Positions 46,091 through 58,111 of a DNA stretch of 64,000 nucleotides are shown in pieces. Position numbers and translations under genes: made by a program. The stretch lies in assembly GCA_964017185.1 (NCBI GenBank), contig OZ024874.1:18409957-18473956 (forward strand). The letters are read 5' to 3'. This DNA is from Rugalucina vietnamica. Taxonomy: Eukaryota > Mollusca > Bivalvia > Lucinida > Lucinidae. Numbering within the stretch: position 1 is the first letter of the stretch; every line of letters begins with the position of its first letter. Under the pieces are notes generated by a model that was given only the letters and a program-made list of their open reading frames with translations, did not search any database and was not told the DNA's origin.

Positions 46091-46298
46091 AAAGGTACAA
46101 GTAGGCAAAGATCAGGAAAAGGCGCAATCAGAAAAAGATTCCCACTCCAAAAACCGAGGTGGGAAAAAACCAAACCAACAATCAGGTACTTATACCATGA
46201 AACACATCGCAAGCCGAATGAGCAGCTATTTTCCCAATAGGTGGCCACTCAGTTACCTTAACTTAACCAAAAATATGAAAACATACATAAGGCGCCAT
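46091..46298 (-). repeat. Penelope-like element 3' end fragment with known empty site
   Basis: About 205 bp of PLE tail inserted in GAATCAA|AGCGATTT. C3 has the uninterrupted site at 60,620-60,635. At most 2-3 bp are duplicated. Short open frames here on both strands are PLE tail translations. Confidence 0.88.
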
Positions 46299-48239
46299 AA
46301 AGCGATTTCAAGTGTTAGGAACTGGTCTATGTTTTTTTTTATTTTCTCTGACGTCTAGTCAACAGTCCTGGAATGTCTCTTGTGGAAGCTTTTTATTGCA
46401 AATACAGAACATTAACGTGTAATCCACAATTAATCAAACTGACCCATGAAATCAATTGATACTCTCAAAAAGATGAGACAGTCGAACTTGGAGCCTTGGT
46501 ATATATATTAAGATCAACATGAAATTTCGCGAACTTAGATCAGTATTGTCACTATGGTCACCCCGTGGGGGAAGTTGAAGACATAAACAGCTGATAAATT
46601 TGAAAGTGCACGAAAATGTCGACTGTCAAAGACACTCTGAGTGTTTGCACCGATATACATGATAGTTGATATGTCACACCACGGCTAATGCTAAAATGGG
46701 CTGTTTCATGTCTGTTTTATCCTGGTTAATCACAATTGTCATAGATTGATTGGAACACAACTGATCTGTTTAATCGGCCCATAAATGTTGATTACTGCAA
46801 CTTCCATCTAAAAGTGGAAAATTCTAATCTGATCAACAAGCTAGTATAATGTTTTATGTCTAATAGCCTTGAGTTCAGTGTTCGCTTTGATCAGGTATCG
46901 ATAGGCGCCAATGTCAAGCGACAGTTCGTGCACGTGAATAGACCTGGCGATTTCATATCAACATGATATTAAAGCGTCTTACTGATTTAGGACTTTGATG
47001 TGAAAGACCAAAATGGTGAACATTTAAATTCATATTTTAGTGTCGGTTTTTAGAATCTTAATACGTACTGGTAAATTTAGATAAGTGTTTTGACGTGACG
47101 CATTGTCAGGCATTCTGTCACGGTAAAAGTGGATACATAGGTCACGTGATCACAAATAGTCAACACAAAATAAAACATTGGACCACAAGGGCAACAACCT
47201 ACATCCTTACTTTGGGGGAATTCCGAGGCGTTTGTTTGGTTTTCTCACTTCGGCAGGTACACTATGACAATTGTATTTATCAAGTACTTGCATTGAACCT
47301 CAGACTTCTAAACTAGCAAATTACGCATCAGAAACGTAAGCATACTCGTCATACTTTGACATACAATTAAGCATGTTACACATATGACCACATGTTTCTT
47401 TTGCCGCATTAGTTCGACCAAATTGGTAATTAGGTGATTATAAGAATGACCCATTTGTGTTGGTAGAGGTTACAGAATTATGTCTGTATACTGATATTTG
47501 TTTATTTGGACATTTAGAAGTCAAACATAATGTCAACTTTGATGCAATAGCTAGATTTCTAATACTGAGGGAAACTGTACCTACCGATATTGGAATGACC
47601 AAACCTAGTCCGGGAAACCCCATCATATGTCAAATGGTCGTGACGTACAGGGAACGAAACAGGTTTCTGCGTTACTGTTATATAAAAGAAAATGTAGCCT
47701 TCATAGCATCATATATAAGTACGTGTTCGTATTCCGTATAAATCATAAATTGGAGGCCTGACATTTTGGTATAAATCGGATCAACAATACGTACAGTAGA
47801 TCGTTTAGTATAAAGAGCTACTCCAGATCTTGTAAGCGTCATAAATCTTGACATTTTGGTGTGGACATGGCATCTAGGACTTTCCTTTAAGCTGATCTAA
47901 AAGCACTTAATTGCCAAGAAATAATGCTTCTTGGCATCGTTCCCATTCGTATTAATTCATTTGCCTTCATAAAAGGTTAACAGCTACTATCACTGCTGGC
48001 CACATAAAGATACTTAAGAATTTGTCTATCAATTTATAGTCTTAAATTGACGCATAAGCAAAGCAAAGTTGCCGGTTTGCCTGGACTCCGAACATTCTGT
48101 TTGACCAGCCCCTTTATTGTTCGATACGTAAATCATAAGACACATTTTTGCATGTGAAATTCTATAAATGAATGCCCATAGCGATGTCTGTCGTGAAGCC
48201 CATCATTAAGAAATCATAAATGTTTTATATCTTTAACAT

Positions 48240-48385
48240 TTTAGCTCGAAACACATAGACTTTTGGTACACACCAAGGCGGTTCTATTGAGTACCCACAA
48301 TGAACGAAAAGTGAAAAAAGTTCACTCCTGTAGACCCTATTTTCATTTTATAAAAGTGGGGTTTACTTTAAGGGGTATTCATTGC
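48240..48385 (-). repeat. Foldback repeat family B, copy 6 (degenerate)
   Basis: Retains CCAAGGCGGTTCT...GTACCCACAATG and the GTGGGGTTTAC-type hairpin arm; the first arm is eroded. Confidence 0.6.
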
Positions 48386-48682
48386 ATGTAGATGCTTATA
48401 TTATGTGAACCGTTTTGTTTAGCCGATATACCAGGACACAGAAAAAATTGTACAACTTCATTAGTTTTCGATCATTCGGGAATACTAGAAATCATATACA
48501 TTTACTTTACAATGATTCTGTGTGTGACAACTTTCGTGGATAATGAAATAAGTCAACGACACAAAATACCCATTTTATGTTACGGTTCTCATGATCTATC
48601 GAAATCAGATTATGCGATCTTATCACGCTATAGGATGAAATATCCAATCATGAATTGCGTGTATTTCCAAAATTTCAAGCCT

Positions 48683-48757
48683 TTAGTTGTACAGGACAGT
48701 TTGTGTCCTGTCAGGTTGGAAACCCAGACTGCTGGTTTTCTCACGCACAGGCTCATA
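48683..48757 (+). repeat. MITE family E, right-end fragment
   Basis: From TTGTACAGGACAGTTTGTG to TTTTCTCACGCACAGGCTC; only the last third of the element. Confidence 0.7.
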
Positions 48758-49490
48758 TGAAATTACATGTAACACAAGTTTTCAACTTTGCCTTAGAAAC
48801 GCTCAATGAAATTTCATTCAAATACTCACACACTAAAACCGAAGGGATCACACAGATGACTGAAGGAAGCAGGACCAAAACATGAATGGCGATATATTTT
48901 AAATATTCAAACATTTGCAAAAGTTAAATGTACCGTTATTGGTTGTTTGTTCTGTTTTCTAACCGAAATAAATGATTTACAAAAGTTTTGGTATACATGC
49001 TAAGATATAAGACGTGACAGTGTTGGTATAAACCAGATAAAAAATATGTAGATCATGTGATATACTGAACTAAGCCGGATCTTGTCAGCATTATAAATCT
49101 TGACATTTGTTACTTTCATTTAAGCTGATTTACAAGCTCAAGATAGCAAGAAACACAGTGTCGTGGCATCACATGGTAGCATGTTTCTCACATCTCGTTC
49201 AAAGTTTCTTTCATATAAAGATTAAGAAAACGTTTTAGTCTGAGCAAAATGAAAACAAAATCTGTACAGCCCCGAGCCCAACCCCTATTTTTCGGATGTT
49301 TTACCGCTGCAAAGGGTTCTACCTTTATATTTTGCATTGTTAAAAGCTCAAATCATGGTCGTGCCTTACAGGTATATTTCACTCGCGAAATGTTGACTGT
49401 GTGTTTGGTTTAGCCAGTACTTAAGCTGAATTGCTTGTCATGGACTTTTAACATTTTACAGGCATACCCGAACTTGACAAAAATGTGGTG

Positions 49491-51207
49491 AAAAAAAGGT
49501 ACAAGTAGGCAAAGATCAGGAAAAGGCGCAATCAGAGAAAGATTCCCACTCCAAAAACCGAGGTTGGAAAAAACCAAAGTAACAATCAGGTACTTATACC
49601 ATAAAAACATTTCCTAAGCCGAATGAGCAGCTATTTTCCCAATAAGTGGCCACTCAGTTACCTTAACTTAACTAAAAATATGAAAACATACATAAGGCGC
49701 CAACAGCACAAAATAATTTAAACACCAAGACATGAAACAAAAAGAACCACCACAGAAGTATCGACTTAGAACGATCAGTAACACAAAGTTACTGGCGGCT
49801 TTAAATCGATTTTACATGACCATAACCTCACCCTCAACTGTTGCAGTGGTTCATAACATTTAGTTAGTTCTTCGGTCCTCGTGGTGAATCACTAACTAGT
49901 CAATGAATCATCAAGAACAAACAAATAAATCATGATAAACATCCTGATGAATCAAATACCAGGACTCACAGATTCAGTAAGCTGCCCGACGATGGAGATC
50001 CCTGGGCGCCGAATAACTTACTAACTCCAGAGCAAAAGAAAAACATCAGTTGGACCCCGGTGGGCCAAGCAACAGACAAGAAGCTCCGGCCCCAACCAAC
50101 TAAAATGAATAGCTTTAAGTCGGGGCCATCAGAGAGTCTGACGCCCGACCCACCGGCGTGCAATTAAAGAAGGCAGCATAGTTATCAACCGTGATTGGGT
50201 TAAAAACTAAGCATGCAGACTGTCGCATAACATTCAAGTTATAACCTATACGTCTGTAACGTGTTATGATTTTTCTAAACTGAAAAGAAAAATCATTACT
50301 TTCTATAAGTTTCTTAAATTTGTAAACCAAGCCACCATAAAATTCTGGTTCCGAAAGGCCCTCACTTAAAAGCGTCTTTAACCCAACATTATATTTGGAA
50401 ATCAATTCATAGTGTCTACGATAAAATTTAGAAAATGTTTTTCGAAGTTTATGATACAGATAGCCCTGTTGGAGAAGTTTGGCCGTTAAACATTTATTTC
50501 GAGCGTTGAAGTCTGTAACATGATTGCAGACTCTAACAAACCTAATAAGTTGCGAAATGTATACACCATAAGAAGCACGACGAGGAACGTCACCATCCAA
50601 AAAAGGAAAATTTACTATATCAAAATCAAAGTCATCGCGCTTATCATAAATTTTAGAAGAAACAAATCCATTTGCAACAGAAAGATGTAGATCTAAAAAG
50701 GGGGCTTCAGTATCCGAGATATTGGCTTTGTTCAACTGTAGTTCAGATGGATAAATTTGATTGACCATACCTTCAAAATAAGGGTTGTCAATGTTCAAAA
50801 GGTCATCGAGGTACCTAGAAGTGGAATTAAAAGCCTCGATAACATCAGCTTGATTATCATGGTTAAGAGAATCCATGAAATCTCTTTTGTAGCAGTATAA
50901 AAATAAATCAGCAAAGAGAGGTGCGCAATTTGTACCCATCGGAATTCCAACAATTTGTCTGTATAACTTGGTCCCAAATCTAATATAAATATTATCCAGG
51001 AGATAGGATAAGGCATCGCACACATTCTGACATGACCAAAGTGAATATCGACCTTGGTCAGAGGAAGTGAAAAAAGCCTTTCTGTCATTACATGACAAAT
51101 ATAGTGAACCATAGTTTTTTAATGCCCTTTTGAAGGTCCACTCTATCAAATCTATGTGTTTTGATTTAATTAGATTATGTGGTAAAGTTGTATATAGAGT
51201 AGAATGA
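49491..51207 (-). mobile_element. Penelope-like retroelement, copy 2 (5'-truncated)
   Basis: 1.7 kb: 3' UTR plus the C-terminal two thirds of the RT. The inverted-repeat right arm shows the unoccupied site near 55,710-55,730, so both edges are exact. There is no obvious target duplication. The left edge carries the same AAAGGTACAAGTAGGC end as copy 1. Confidence 0.9.
50115..51207 (-). pseudogene. Penelope-like RT, 5'-truncated, otherwise open
   Basis: Begins inside the palm motif (STLYTTLPHNLI) at the truncation point. The 30 residues before it in the open frame (51,208-51,293) are host sequence and not part of the protein. It keeps IPMGTNCAP, YLDD and the segment EAPFLDLHLSV that is frameshifted in copy 1, and ends in RASDSLMAPT. 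The remaining frame is uninterrupted, so this copy is young or was selected until recently, but it lacks the N-terminal RT blocks. Confidence 0.88.
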
Positions 51208-51529
51208 TGCATTACTAAGAGATATAGTGTAACTCGGCTTAAGAAAACTAAATAAAATTGTCTTGTCTTTATGGTGACAAGTTTGAAATGCAAACCAACC
51301 GAGGAGCTGTTGGCATTTCAGTTCAGACAAATAAATCGTTGTAGCCGGTCAATTCGAATCCAATTTGTAGAAGGCGAGTACACATGACTTAGCAATATTA
51401 CACTTTATTTAAGCGCGACAACATTAAGTGCAAAAGCAATTCTATGACATTCATTCTATTTACATAGTTATTGTTATTTACAATCTCGACTGTATTTTCG
51501 TCCTGAAAGAGTCCGTGTTACACTCGTAA

Positions 51530-51800
51530 AACTGAGAGCCTTTAAGAGCAGTGAACGCATTAATGAGAAAGAGGAGGGGCCATACCGCGGTTTCGACTAT
51601 TTAAGTCTCGTCAGTGACCCTTTAGATTTGGCAACATGGGGCCAAAATGAAATACTGAAATTTTGCAACTTTCAACAGGGTAGACGATACAAAGACTAGT
51701 GTTATCTAAATGGGACCAAATATATTAAACATTGGTAAGAAAATGAATCTTAACCGATAATAAATTTCTGATTTCTCAGAATATCCTCGCTGATCAGAAT
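51530..51800 (+). repeat. Repeat block G, copy 3
   Basis: Third copy of the block at 35,560 and 36,345. It bridges the inverted-repeat arm and segment C2. Confidence 0.7.
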
Positions 51801-52545
51801 ATCAGAGGGTTTTATTTTGAATTCAATAGCCAAGTAATCGAATGGATTATTTGGGTTTCTAATAAGTTATTAAAATGATTCCAGGTGTTAGCGAATGTTG
51901 GTGAATATTTAGATCAACATGAAATTTCGCGAACTTAGATCAGTATTGTCACTATGGTCACCACGCGGTGGAAGTTAAGGACATAAACAGCTGATAAACT
52001 TTATGAGTGCACAATAATGTCGGCTGGCAAGCACACTCTTTGTCTTTGCACTCATATGCCTAATAGTTGATATGTCACAACACGGCTAATGTTAAAATGA
52101 GTTGTTTCCTGATTGTTTAATCCTGGTTAATCACAGTTGCCATAGATTGATTGGAACACCACTGATCCGTTTAATCGGCCCATAAATGTTGATTACTGCA
52201 ATTGTCACCTAAAAGTGGAAAATTCTAATCTGATCAACAAGCTAGTATAATACTTCATGTCTAATGGCCTTGAGTTCAGTGTTCGCTTTGATCAGGTATT
52301 TATAGATGCAAATGACAACCGACAGTTCTTGTACATGAATAGACATGGTGATTTCAGAAACAACATTGTACCATATCAGCATGTACCGATTTAGAACTTT
52401 GATGTGAAAGAGCAAAATGATAAACATTTAAATTGATATTTTAGTGTCGGTTTTTAGAAATTTAATGTGTTCTGGTAAATTTAAATAAGTGTTATGACTT
52501 GAAACATTGTACGGCACTCAGTCACGATAAAAGTGGTTATACGTA

Positions 52546-53463
52546 GGCTGAGCAAAAAGTTCATGGACTTTGTCAATAAAATATCAAAAGTACTGATGCG
52601 ATTTCTCTAGAATGACTGCATGTTTGCAGTCAATTTAATATGAACAAATGGAGAAAGTTTCAGACAAATCACTTGATAAACGTCGTTGCTATGACAATTT
52701 GTTCGATGGGTGTTAGCGCCAAATTTTCATATCTTTATTCCCCATCCGTGAAATCTTTATTCCCCATCCGTGAAGGATTACAGTCGAAAGTTGAAGGCAA
52801 ATTGATAGAAATTTTTAGTTTTTATAACAATTTCTGCCACAGACGTTAGGATTATCCGGGGCATGCCATGTAGATGTTGTTTGACGTAGATTTTATTTTT
52901 TTTTTTTTTTGCTTACTTGTTGTTTTTAACAGATATTTCTTTGTGACTAATACTTTGCACATCATTGAACACTGTTGAATGTTTAAGTTCTGATGTGTCT
53001 CTAGCTGTTTGTAACAAATTAAATGTTTCTGTAGATTTTATTCGGAAGTCTCGCACAAATTTTATTGAAGTTTCCGCCATTTATCAGTAATGTCATTTTT
53101 ACTGAATTTTTGCTTAGACTTGTCTTCCAAAAAGTGTCACTGTAGCGTTGTCTTTTGAATGCGAGGATTGAAATTTCACATTTCAAGCCGAATGATATCA
53201 TTATCAATATTTCCATAATTTGAGGAGATTTGGATAGGTTATTTTTAAAATATTTTATATTCATAAACATGTAAACAGATTTTACTGCGTGCTCCGGGGT
53301 AGCCAACCCCACGTGTTTGTCGATGTAATTTAAGATTCAATAAATAACATTTTACATGAATATTGACAATAGACCATCATTTCACCTGTGAAAATACAAA
53401 AACAATCGGACGGCAATTATAAAAGTTATTAAGAAAGTCCTCATACATTTTGCTCGCCCCTCG
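52546..53463 (+). mobile_element. Decayed mariner-like element
   Basis: 918 bp inserted at a TA: TA at 52,544-52,545 and 53,464-53,465, empty sites in C1 (about 47,138) and C3 (about 61,460). Ends are imperfect inverted repeats, GAGCAAAAAGTTCATGGACTTT (two blocks: GAGCAAAA and GGACTTT) against their equivalents at the right end; 17 of 22 aligned positions match. No transposase motif survives; the 97-codon minus frame at 53,019-53,312 shows no DDD catalytic signature. Shorter than an autonomous mariner (about 1.3 kb). Confidence 0.7.
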
Positions 53464-54007
53464 TAGGTCATGTGATCACAAATAGTCAACACAAAATAAC
53501 CACAAGGGCAACAACCTTCGTCATTATTGTGGGGGAAATCCAAGGCGTATGTTTGGTTTTCTCACTTCGGCAGGTACACTTTTATTTGTCAATTGTATTT
53601 ACCAAATACTTGCATTGGACCTCAGACTTCGAAACTAGCTAATTATGCATCGGAAATGTAGGCATACACGTCTTACTTTGACATACAATTACGAATGTTA
53701 CACATATTTCTTATGGCGCAGCATTTCGAACAACTTGCTAATAAAGTGATTAGAAGGAAGAACCATTTGCGTTGGTTACAGAATTATGTTTGTATACTGA
53801 TATACGTTTTATATGAACATTTAGAAGTCATATATTATGTCAACTTTGATGCAATAGCTAGATTTCTGATACTCAGGGAAATTGTACCTACCGGTGAATA
53901 TTATCCAGTCCTGAAACTCCCATCAAATGTCACGAGGTCGTGACGTAGGTTGTAAGGGAACGAAACAGGTTTCTGCTTCACTGGTATATAAAAGAAAATG
54001 TAGTCTT

Positions 54008-54294
54008 AAGCCCGCCAGTAACTTTGTGTTACTGATCGTTCCAAGGCGATACTTCTGTGGTGGTTCGTTTTGTTTTATGTCTTGGTGTTTAAAAATTGTG
54101 TGTGTTTTCATAGTTTTAGTTAAGTTAAGGTAACTGAGTGGCCATCTTTTGGGAAAATAGCTGCTCATTCGGTTTACGATATGTTTCATGGTATTAGTAC
54201 CTGATTGTTAGTTTAGTTTTTTCCCACCACGGTTTTTGGAGTGGGAATCTTTCTCTGATTGCGCCTTTTCCTGATCTTTGCCTACTTGTACATT
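54008..54294 (+). repeat. Penelope-like element 3' end fragment with known empty site
   Basis: About 287 bp, sense on plus. Starts AAGCCCGCCAGTAACTTTG and ends TGCCTACTTGTACATTT. C1 (about 47,700) and C3 (about 62,010) show the uninterrupted sequence GTAG(T/C)CTTCAT. Confidence 0.88.
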
Positions 54295-54824
54295 TTCATG
54301 ACATCTGACTTTTTGTACGTATGCTGTATAAATCCTTAAATGGAGACATGACATTTTGGTATTAACAGGATCAACAATACGCAGATCGATAGTATAGTAT
54401 AGAGAGGTACTCCGGATCTTGACATTTTGATTTGGACATGACGTCTGGTACTTTCCTTTAAGCTGTTTTTAAAGCTCTAAAATGCCAAGAAACACTGCCT
54501 GTTGGCATCGTAGGCATTCGTATTAATCCATTCGCCCTTCATAAAAGGCTCACAGCTTCTATTACTGTTGGATCAGTCTTAAGCCTTAAACTTACATATA
54601 AGCAAAGCAAAGATGCTTGTTTGCCTGGACTCTGAACAGTCTGTCTGACCAGCCTCTTTATTGTTCGATACGTAAATCATAAGACACATTTCCATATGAA
54701 ATTCTATTAATGAATGTCCGTGGGGTTGTACGTCGTGAGCCTTTGTCGTGGGGTTGTACGTCGTGAACCGTTGGCCTTCATTACGAAATGTTGCCCATGC
54801 GATAAATAGAGATTTTTGGCTGAT

Positions 54825-54965
54825 TATTTTGCTGTAAAAACTGGCGGTTCTGACGCGTACCAACAATATATGTTATGGATGAAAAAAAACAATAGTTTAC
54901 TCCTGTAAACGCCATTTTCATTTCATGAAAGTGGGGTTTGATTTAAAGGGTATTCATTGCATGCG
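54825..54965 (-). repeat. Foldback repeat family B, copy 7 (degenerate)
   Basis: CTGGCGGTTCTGACGCGTACC and GAAAGTGGGGTTTGATTTAA remain; one arm of the main palindrome is gone. Same place in the unit as copy 6 in C1, so it predates the C1/C2 split. Confidence 0.6.
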
Positions 54966-55389
54966 CATGCTTGCATTATGTGAACCGTTTTGTTTAGAAA
55001 TGGCATGCATCCGATATGCCAGGACACAGAAACATTTGTGCAACTTCATTAGTTTTCGATCAGGCGGGAATAATAGAAATAATATACAGTGTATATATAC
55101 TTTACAATGATTCTTTGTGTGTGCTTTCAATCTTTAACAGATAATGAAATAAGTCAACGACACAAAATTCCCATTTTCATGTTACGGTTCTCATGATCTA
55201 TTGAAATCAGATTATGTGCTCTTATCAAGTTATATGAAATAGGAGGAACTATCCAATTACGTGTGAACTCTAAGTACAGCACCATGAAACGGCAGTCCTT
55301 TCGTTCAAGCGAGGAGTTTTGAAGATCAGATATTCTTTATTAAAATATATATAAGAAAAAAAATGTATTTCTTTTGCTGAGATTCGAGT

Positions 55390-56310
55390 AAAACGGACTG
55401 TTTCAGGACGAAAATACAATCGAGATTGTAAATAACAAATGACTATGTAAATAGAATGGAAGTCTTAGAATTGCTTGTGCACTCAATATTGTCGCCATTA
55501 AATAAAGTGTCATATTGCTAGTCATGTTTCCCTATTACTACTCGCCGTCTACAAATTGGATTCAAATTGATCTGCTACAACGATTTATTTGTCTGAACTG
55601 AATGCCAACAGCTCCTCGGTGGGTTTGCATTTCGAAATTGTCACCATAAAGACAAGACAATTGTAGTTAGTTCTCTAAAGCCGAAATTACACTATTTTTC
55701 TTAGTAATGCAGCATTTACCAACCATTTGTCAATTTCGGGTATGCCTGTAAAATGTTAAAAATCCATGACAAGCAATTCAGTTTAAGTAGTGGCTAAACC
55801 AGAAACACACAGTCAACATTTCGCGAGTGAAACATACCGATTATGTAGGGTACGACCATGATTTGAGCTTTTAACAATGGAATATATAAAGGTAGAACCC
55901 TGAGCTTTTAACAATGGAATATATAAAGGTAGAACCCTTTGCAGCAGTAAAACATTCGAAAGATAGGGCTCGGGGCTGTACAGATTTTTCTTTTATTTTC
56001 ATTTGGCTCGGAGTAAAGGTAAAAACAGGCAAGGATGGGGGGGGGGCTCAATGGTCAGGAAACGTTTTCTTAATCTTTATATGAAGGACACTTTAAACGA
56101 GATGTGAGAATCATTCTTTCCTCTGATGCCACGGGACTGTGTCTCTACAATTTAGAGCTTTTAAACCAGCTTTCAGGAAAGTAACAGATGTTCTGTTCGC
56201 ATCAAAATGTCAAGATTCATAATGCTGACAAGATCCGGCCTAGTTCAATATACCACATGATCTACGTATTTTTGATCTGGTTTATACAAACACTGTCACG
56301 TTTCCCTTAC
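55390..56310 (-). repeat. Right arm of the large inverted repeat (uninterrupted)
   Basis: Pairs with 48,950-51,520 minus the PLE. Contains a 37-bp tandem duplication at 55,865-55,938 that the left arm lacks. Confidence 0.85.
55865..55938 (+). repeat. 37-bp tandem duplication
   Basis: GAGCTTTTAACAATGG...GGTAGAACCCT occurs twice in a row. Confidence 0.9.
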
Positions 56311-56839
56311 AGGATACGCATGGAATTCAGCTTCATTTAAGGTACAGAGATAAGAACATATAAATGACACAAAAACATGCGATTTATTTAATTCTTGATT
56401 TGTTGACAATCCAGAGGGTTTTATTTTGAATTCAATAGCCAAGTTATTGAAGTTCTAATCAGTCATTAACATGACTATTACTGCTGAGAATAATGCATAA
56501 TTTGAGAAGAATGCAACAGAACATGTACACATTTACCTCTTATTATTAAAGCAACTGTGAGGATAGGCGGTGGAACAGCTTATCCCTCAGTTTGTCACAT
56601 ATTTCTTTTTATCATTCCTGTTCGCCTTTTTACTTTTAGTTTCGAGGGGGTATGCAGGTACGTCCCGTGTGAGTTTTGTTTAGCCACATTCATACCCACC
56701 TTTAATACACAGGTGGCAAAACATAACTTAATTGATAATCGGGAAATGTTTTTCTGTATCAGTTATGTTCTTGCACGGTTTACGGTGTAGACATAATGTT
56801 GTCTTGAAAATTCCACATGTTATTATCCATCAAACATGA
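56311..56839. other. Junction between the inverted-repeat arm and C3
   Basis: 56,413-56,480 (AGAGGGTTTTATTTTGAATT) repeats 51,805-51,890 directly. The 77-codon frame at 56,557-56,790 has a hydrophobic stretch and four cysteines but no family resemblance that I can defend. Confidence 0.4.
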
Positions 56840-57446
56840 CATATCAGCATTTTTCAGTCGAAACACATCGCCGTTATATAACGTCGAGGCTCTGTTTGAT
56901 ATCATCAAAGTGAAAAACGACAACAATGGCTGCTTAATCTGCCGTGTATTATTCATTCTGTGCTTAAGTGAAGTGCAAAATCTCTGATCACACATGAGCC
57001 GATATCGAAAGAAAAGGTACTTGCAATTGTTTCTTACAATTGTATTTCTAGACATAATGGTAAGGAGAACAAGAATGACAGGAAACGATTACTGAGTCTG
57101 ATATGCATAAAAGATTAAAAAACATATGAAAGTTGGCGTAGTTGTTATTGTTGTTGCTGCTGATCATCATAATAACGTGTGTCTGTAACCATTGTAACGT
57201 AAATAGTTTTAAAACTTTACTCTTATTAGCTCACCTGAGCCGAAGGCTCATAGGTGAGCTTATAGTATACCCATGCTCCGGCGTCCGTCCGTCGTCCGTC
57301 GTCCGTCCGTCCGTCGTCCACAATTTCAAAGATCTTCTTCTCTGAAACCGCTGAGCCAATTGTTCTCATATTACACATACACCATCTACAGGTAGGGGGA
57401 AAGAATAATTGTGTTTTTTGTTTTTTTTTATCGGATAAGGACTCTG

Positions 57447-57460
57447 GTTGCTATGGCAAC
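57447..57460 (+). promoter_or_regulatory. X-box-like palindrome, R1b module 3
   Basis: GTTGCTATGGCAAC, the inverse of the R1a sites; both half sites intact. Confidence 0.5.
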
Positions 57461-57770
57461 TTATGCTTCCCATAGACTTATAATGGAAAAAAGTGAAAAT
57501 TGCCAGTTTTTGCTGTCTTGTTTGAGATATTTGAATTTTGTTTTTGCAGAAATGTTTATTGAGTAGTCCTCTATGTTTCATGTGACTTTTGTCCTAATCC
57601 TTCATTTTGATTGGTTGCAGGGGCTCCATATAGGGCAAAATTTTGAAAAACATTCAAAATCTTCTTCTCAGAAACTGTCAAGGGGATGAAGCCTATACTT
57701 TGTATACATGTTCCTGACAGTGGCCTCTACATAATTTGTGTTTTTTTATTCCAGACGGATAAGAACTCTG

Positions 57771-57784
57771 GTTGCTATGGCAAT
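57771..57784 (+). promoter_or_regulatory. X-box-like palindrome, R1b module 2 (one base off)
   Basis: GTTGCTATGGCAAT; the last base breaks the palindrome. Confidence 0.4.
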
Positions 57785-58097
57785 TTAAAGTTTCCATAGA
57801 CTTATAATGGGAAAAGTGGAAATCGACTATTTTTCCGCTAAAATTGCAGACATTTGAATTTTGTTTTTGCAGAAATGTTTATTGAGTAGTGTTTGACGTT
57901 TCTAGCGAGTTTTGTCCTAATCCTTTATTTTGATTGGTTGCTGGGGCCCCATAAAGGGCAAAATTTTGAAAAAAAAACATTCAAAAATCTTCTCCTCAGA
58001 AATTGTCAAGTGGATGAATCCTGTACTTTGTATACATGTTCCTGACAGTAGCCTCTATATAATTTGTGTTTTTTATTCCAGTCGGATAAGAACTCTG

Positions 58098-58111
58098 GTT
58101 GCTATGGTAAC
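58098..58111 (+). promoter_or_regulatory. X-box-like palindrome, R1b module 1
   Basis: GTTGCTATGGTAAC, matching the variant in R1a module 1 (GTTACCATAGCAAC inverted). Confidence 0.45.

Larger units (their letters stand above)
43110..48900 (+). repeat. Segmental unit C, copy C1
   Basis: Collinear with C3 (56,840-64,000) over its whole length and with C2 (51,905-55,250) over its second half. Shared landmarks: CCCATCTACAGTCTGTCTC (44,266/59,100), CCAATGGGCGGGG-like tract (45,213/59,766), CTCTGTTCTCGACAAAGAAG (46,043/60,579), ATCAACATGAAATTTCGCG (46,512/51,913/60,846) and GGTTACAGAATTATG (47,468/53,774/61,759). The open frames inside are not maintained in the other copies, so I see no gene. Confidence 0.85.
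48950..51520 (+). repeat. Left arm of a large inverted repeat (interrupted by a PLE)
   Basis: 48,950-49,490 together with 51,208-51,520 is the inverse complement of 55,390-56,310. Matches include ATCATGGTCGTGCCTTAC / GTAGGGTACGACCATGAT and CCGAGGAGCTGTTGGCATT / AATGCCAACAGCTCCTCGG. The arms flank segment C2. Confidence 0.85.
51905..55250 (+). repeat. Segmental unit C, copy C2 (second half only)
   Basis: Matches C1 from 46,510 and C3 from 60,840 onward. Private insertions are a mariner-like element (52,546) and a PLE fragment (54,008). No gene. Confidence 0.85.

Noticed and set aside
47457-47741. 94-codon frame partly shared with 53,695-53,943
   Set aside because: The shared part comes from the segmental unit; the copy at 61,760 is broken and the C2 frame differs outside a short stretch.
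53019-53312. Transposase fragment in the mariner-like element
   Set aside because: No DDD catalytic block, helix-turn-helix or other recognisable motif could be found in any frame.
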